A stretch of 7,147 nt of DNA, taken from contig JALRIQ010000106.1 in NCBI GenBank assembly GCA_023277325.1, forward strand, positions 1-7,147, given 5' to 3'. This DNA is from Bacteroidia bacterium (lineage in GTDB: Bacteria; Bacteroidota; Bacteroidia; UBA8524). This document shows positions 6,228-7,147 of the stretch, in pieces. A program made the translations under genes and the position numbers. The notes beneath the pieces are model-generated. The model was not told the DNA's origin and did no database searches. It was given only the letters and a program-made list of their open reading frames with translations. The first letter of the stretch is position 1. Each line of letters begins with the position of its first letter.

Positions 6228-7147
6228 GCAGCTCCAGAAGTCATCGATATCAAAGAAGGAAGCGTGATTCAATCTTCCCAAAAGTCCTATAAAGTGCAAA
6301 AACTTTTAGGAGAGGGAGGCTTTGGTAGCGTTTACAAGGTGAACGATGGAGCAGGTGATTTTGCCCTTAAAATTACCAAAATGTGGACCTTCATGCCTAA
6401 TGAGCGCCTTGAGTATGCCAAGCGTTTTAAGCAGGAGTTTGAATACGGCTCAAGGTTAAAAAGTCAGTATTTGGTGAAGAGCTACGATTATGATCTGGCC
6501 AATGGAAACCCATTTCTGGTTATGGATTTATGCGGCGGTGGATCCGTTCGCGATATGATTGGAAAAGCCAATTCACGACAAGCCATTGATGAAGTGGCTC
6601 ATGGTATTCTCTGTGGTTTGCGCGATTTGCATTCGGAAGGAATCATCCACCGCGATCTGAAGCCTGAGAACATTTTATTCGATGCAAAAAAAACACCGCA
6701 ACTTTCCGATTTCGGGATTTCGGCATCCATCAAAAAAAGACATACTGTTGCCAATTTTCTCGGGCATGCTAAGGAAGTATTTGCTACTGGCACCTACTCC
6801 CCTCCTGAGCAAATTGACCCTCGGCTGGCCATGAAGGTCATGGGGCCTGGAAATGACTTTTTTGCTTTTGGCGCCTTGATGTATGAATTGCTCACTCAAG
6901 GTAAATTTCCTTTCGGCGATTTCGATGATTTCATGAACAATATGCCCGCCTACGAAAAGCGAAAAAAAAATGAAGACTGGAATCAAAAGACTTTGCAGGC
7001 AAGTGGTGCTGATGCCAAATGGATGACTATCGTAGCGCGCTGTTTGAAAGCCAAACCAGAAGACCGCTTTCAATCTGCTGACGAAATACTTCAGGTACTT
7101 GGCGTTCGAACAGAAGCACCGCGAAAAGTAATTGAAGTGAAGCCCGA
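6225..7147 (+). CDS. Eukaryotic-type Ser/Thr protein kinase (3' end outside window)
   Basis: The 307 visible codons cover a complete Hanks-type kinase domain, about residues 20-293, and the frame is still open at the edge. ATP-site features are the glycine loop G29-E-G-G-F-G34 and K49 in ALK, probably paired with E71. The catalytic loop is H142-R-D144-L-K146-P-E-N149, followed by D162-F-G164, P-P-E195 as the APE equivalent, D211 in the NDFFAFG segment and R281 in KPEDR. All key residues are present, so it should be active. DFG and PPE are about 31 residues apart, a fairly long activation segment, with T188 and T190 near its end as possible autophosphorylation sites. No membrane helix is seen yet; one could lie beyond the edge. 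Likely substrates include the neighbouring FHA or PP2C proteins (inferred). The domain call is very firm; full length and any C-terminal sensor are unknown. Confidence 0.93.
   Translation, partial: MAAPEVIDIKEGSVIQSSQKSYKVQKLLGEGGFGSVYKVNDGAGDFALKITKMWTFMPNERLEYAKRFKQEFEYGSRLKSQYLVKSYDYDLANGNPFLVMDLCGGGSVRDMIGKANSRQAIDEVAHGILCGLRDLHSEGIIHRDLKPENILFDAKKTPQLSDFGISASIKKRHTVANFLGHAKEVFATGTYSPPEQIDPRLAMKVMGPGNDFFAFGALMYELLTQGKFPFGDFDDFMNNMPAYEKRKKNEDWNQKTLQASGADAKWMTIVARCLKAKPEDRFQSADEILQVLGVRTEAPRKVIEVKP

Noticed and set aside
6675..7073. 132-codon open frame on the minus strand
   Set aside because: It lies wholly inside the kinase domain, whose + strand frame carries conserved catalytic motifs. 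The antisense translation is not protein-like.
1712..7147. Assignment as a TerY-type or vWA-MoxR-VMAP conflict system
   Set aside because: Kinase, PP2C and a trypsin-like domain recall these systems, but no vWA or MoxR ATPase gene is in the window and the protease is membrane-tethered with an FHA domain. The region past 7147 could change this.
1712..7147. Assignment as the regulatory part of a type VI secretion locus
   Set aside because: Kinase/PP2C/FHA sets occur there, but no secretion structural gene (sheath, Hcp, VgrG, membrane complex) is visible.

Overview
The window looks like chromosomal DNA from a member of the Bacteroidota. This is inferred from moderate-to-low GC, start codons mostly preceded by A/T-rich sequence rather than a Shine-Dalgarno site, tightly packed genes, and the type of PP2C/FHA/kinase genes present. 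Genus cannot be given. All six supported genes are on the + strand, and the last runs off the right edge.

Layout: positions 1-114 hold no gene I can support. A stand-alone polytopic membrane protein follows (115-1614), probably a GT-C/GT39-like glycosyltransferase using a lipid-linked sugar donor. A 97-bp gap with a small inverted repeat just after its stop codon separates it from the rest. From 1712 onward there are five tightly spaced genes that look like one transcription unit: (1) an FHA - transmembrane helix - coiled coil - trypsin-like serine protease fusion; (2) a secreted protein with four cysteines and no recognised family; (3) a PP2C-type Ser/Thr phosphatase with a transmembrane helix and a Pro/Thr/Lys-rich tail; (4) a small protein with two CxxC-type zinc ribbons and a C-terminal FHA-like domain; (5) a eukaryotic-type Ser/Thr protein kinase, whose catalytic domain is complete in the window but whose C-terminus is not. 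Spacings are 1 bp, 20 bp, 8 bp and a 1-base stop/start overlap.

How the genes may work together (inference): the kinase and PP2C domain would write and erase Ser/Thr phosphorylation in the cytoplasm, and the FHA domain of the protease protein would read phosphothreonine there. Predicted topology puts that protein's protease domain outside the inner membrane, as it does the PP2C tail and the secreted protein. The unit therefore looks like an inside-to-outside signalling device in which cytoplasmic phosphorylation could control an extracytoplasmic protease. The parts are known families. I do not recognise this combination as a named system, and any partners beyond position 7147 are not visible. 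No tRNA, rRNA, CRISPR array, insertion sequence or origin was seen.
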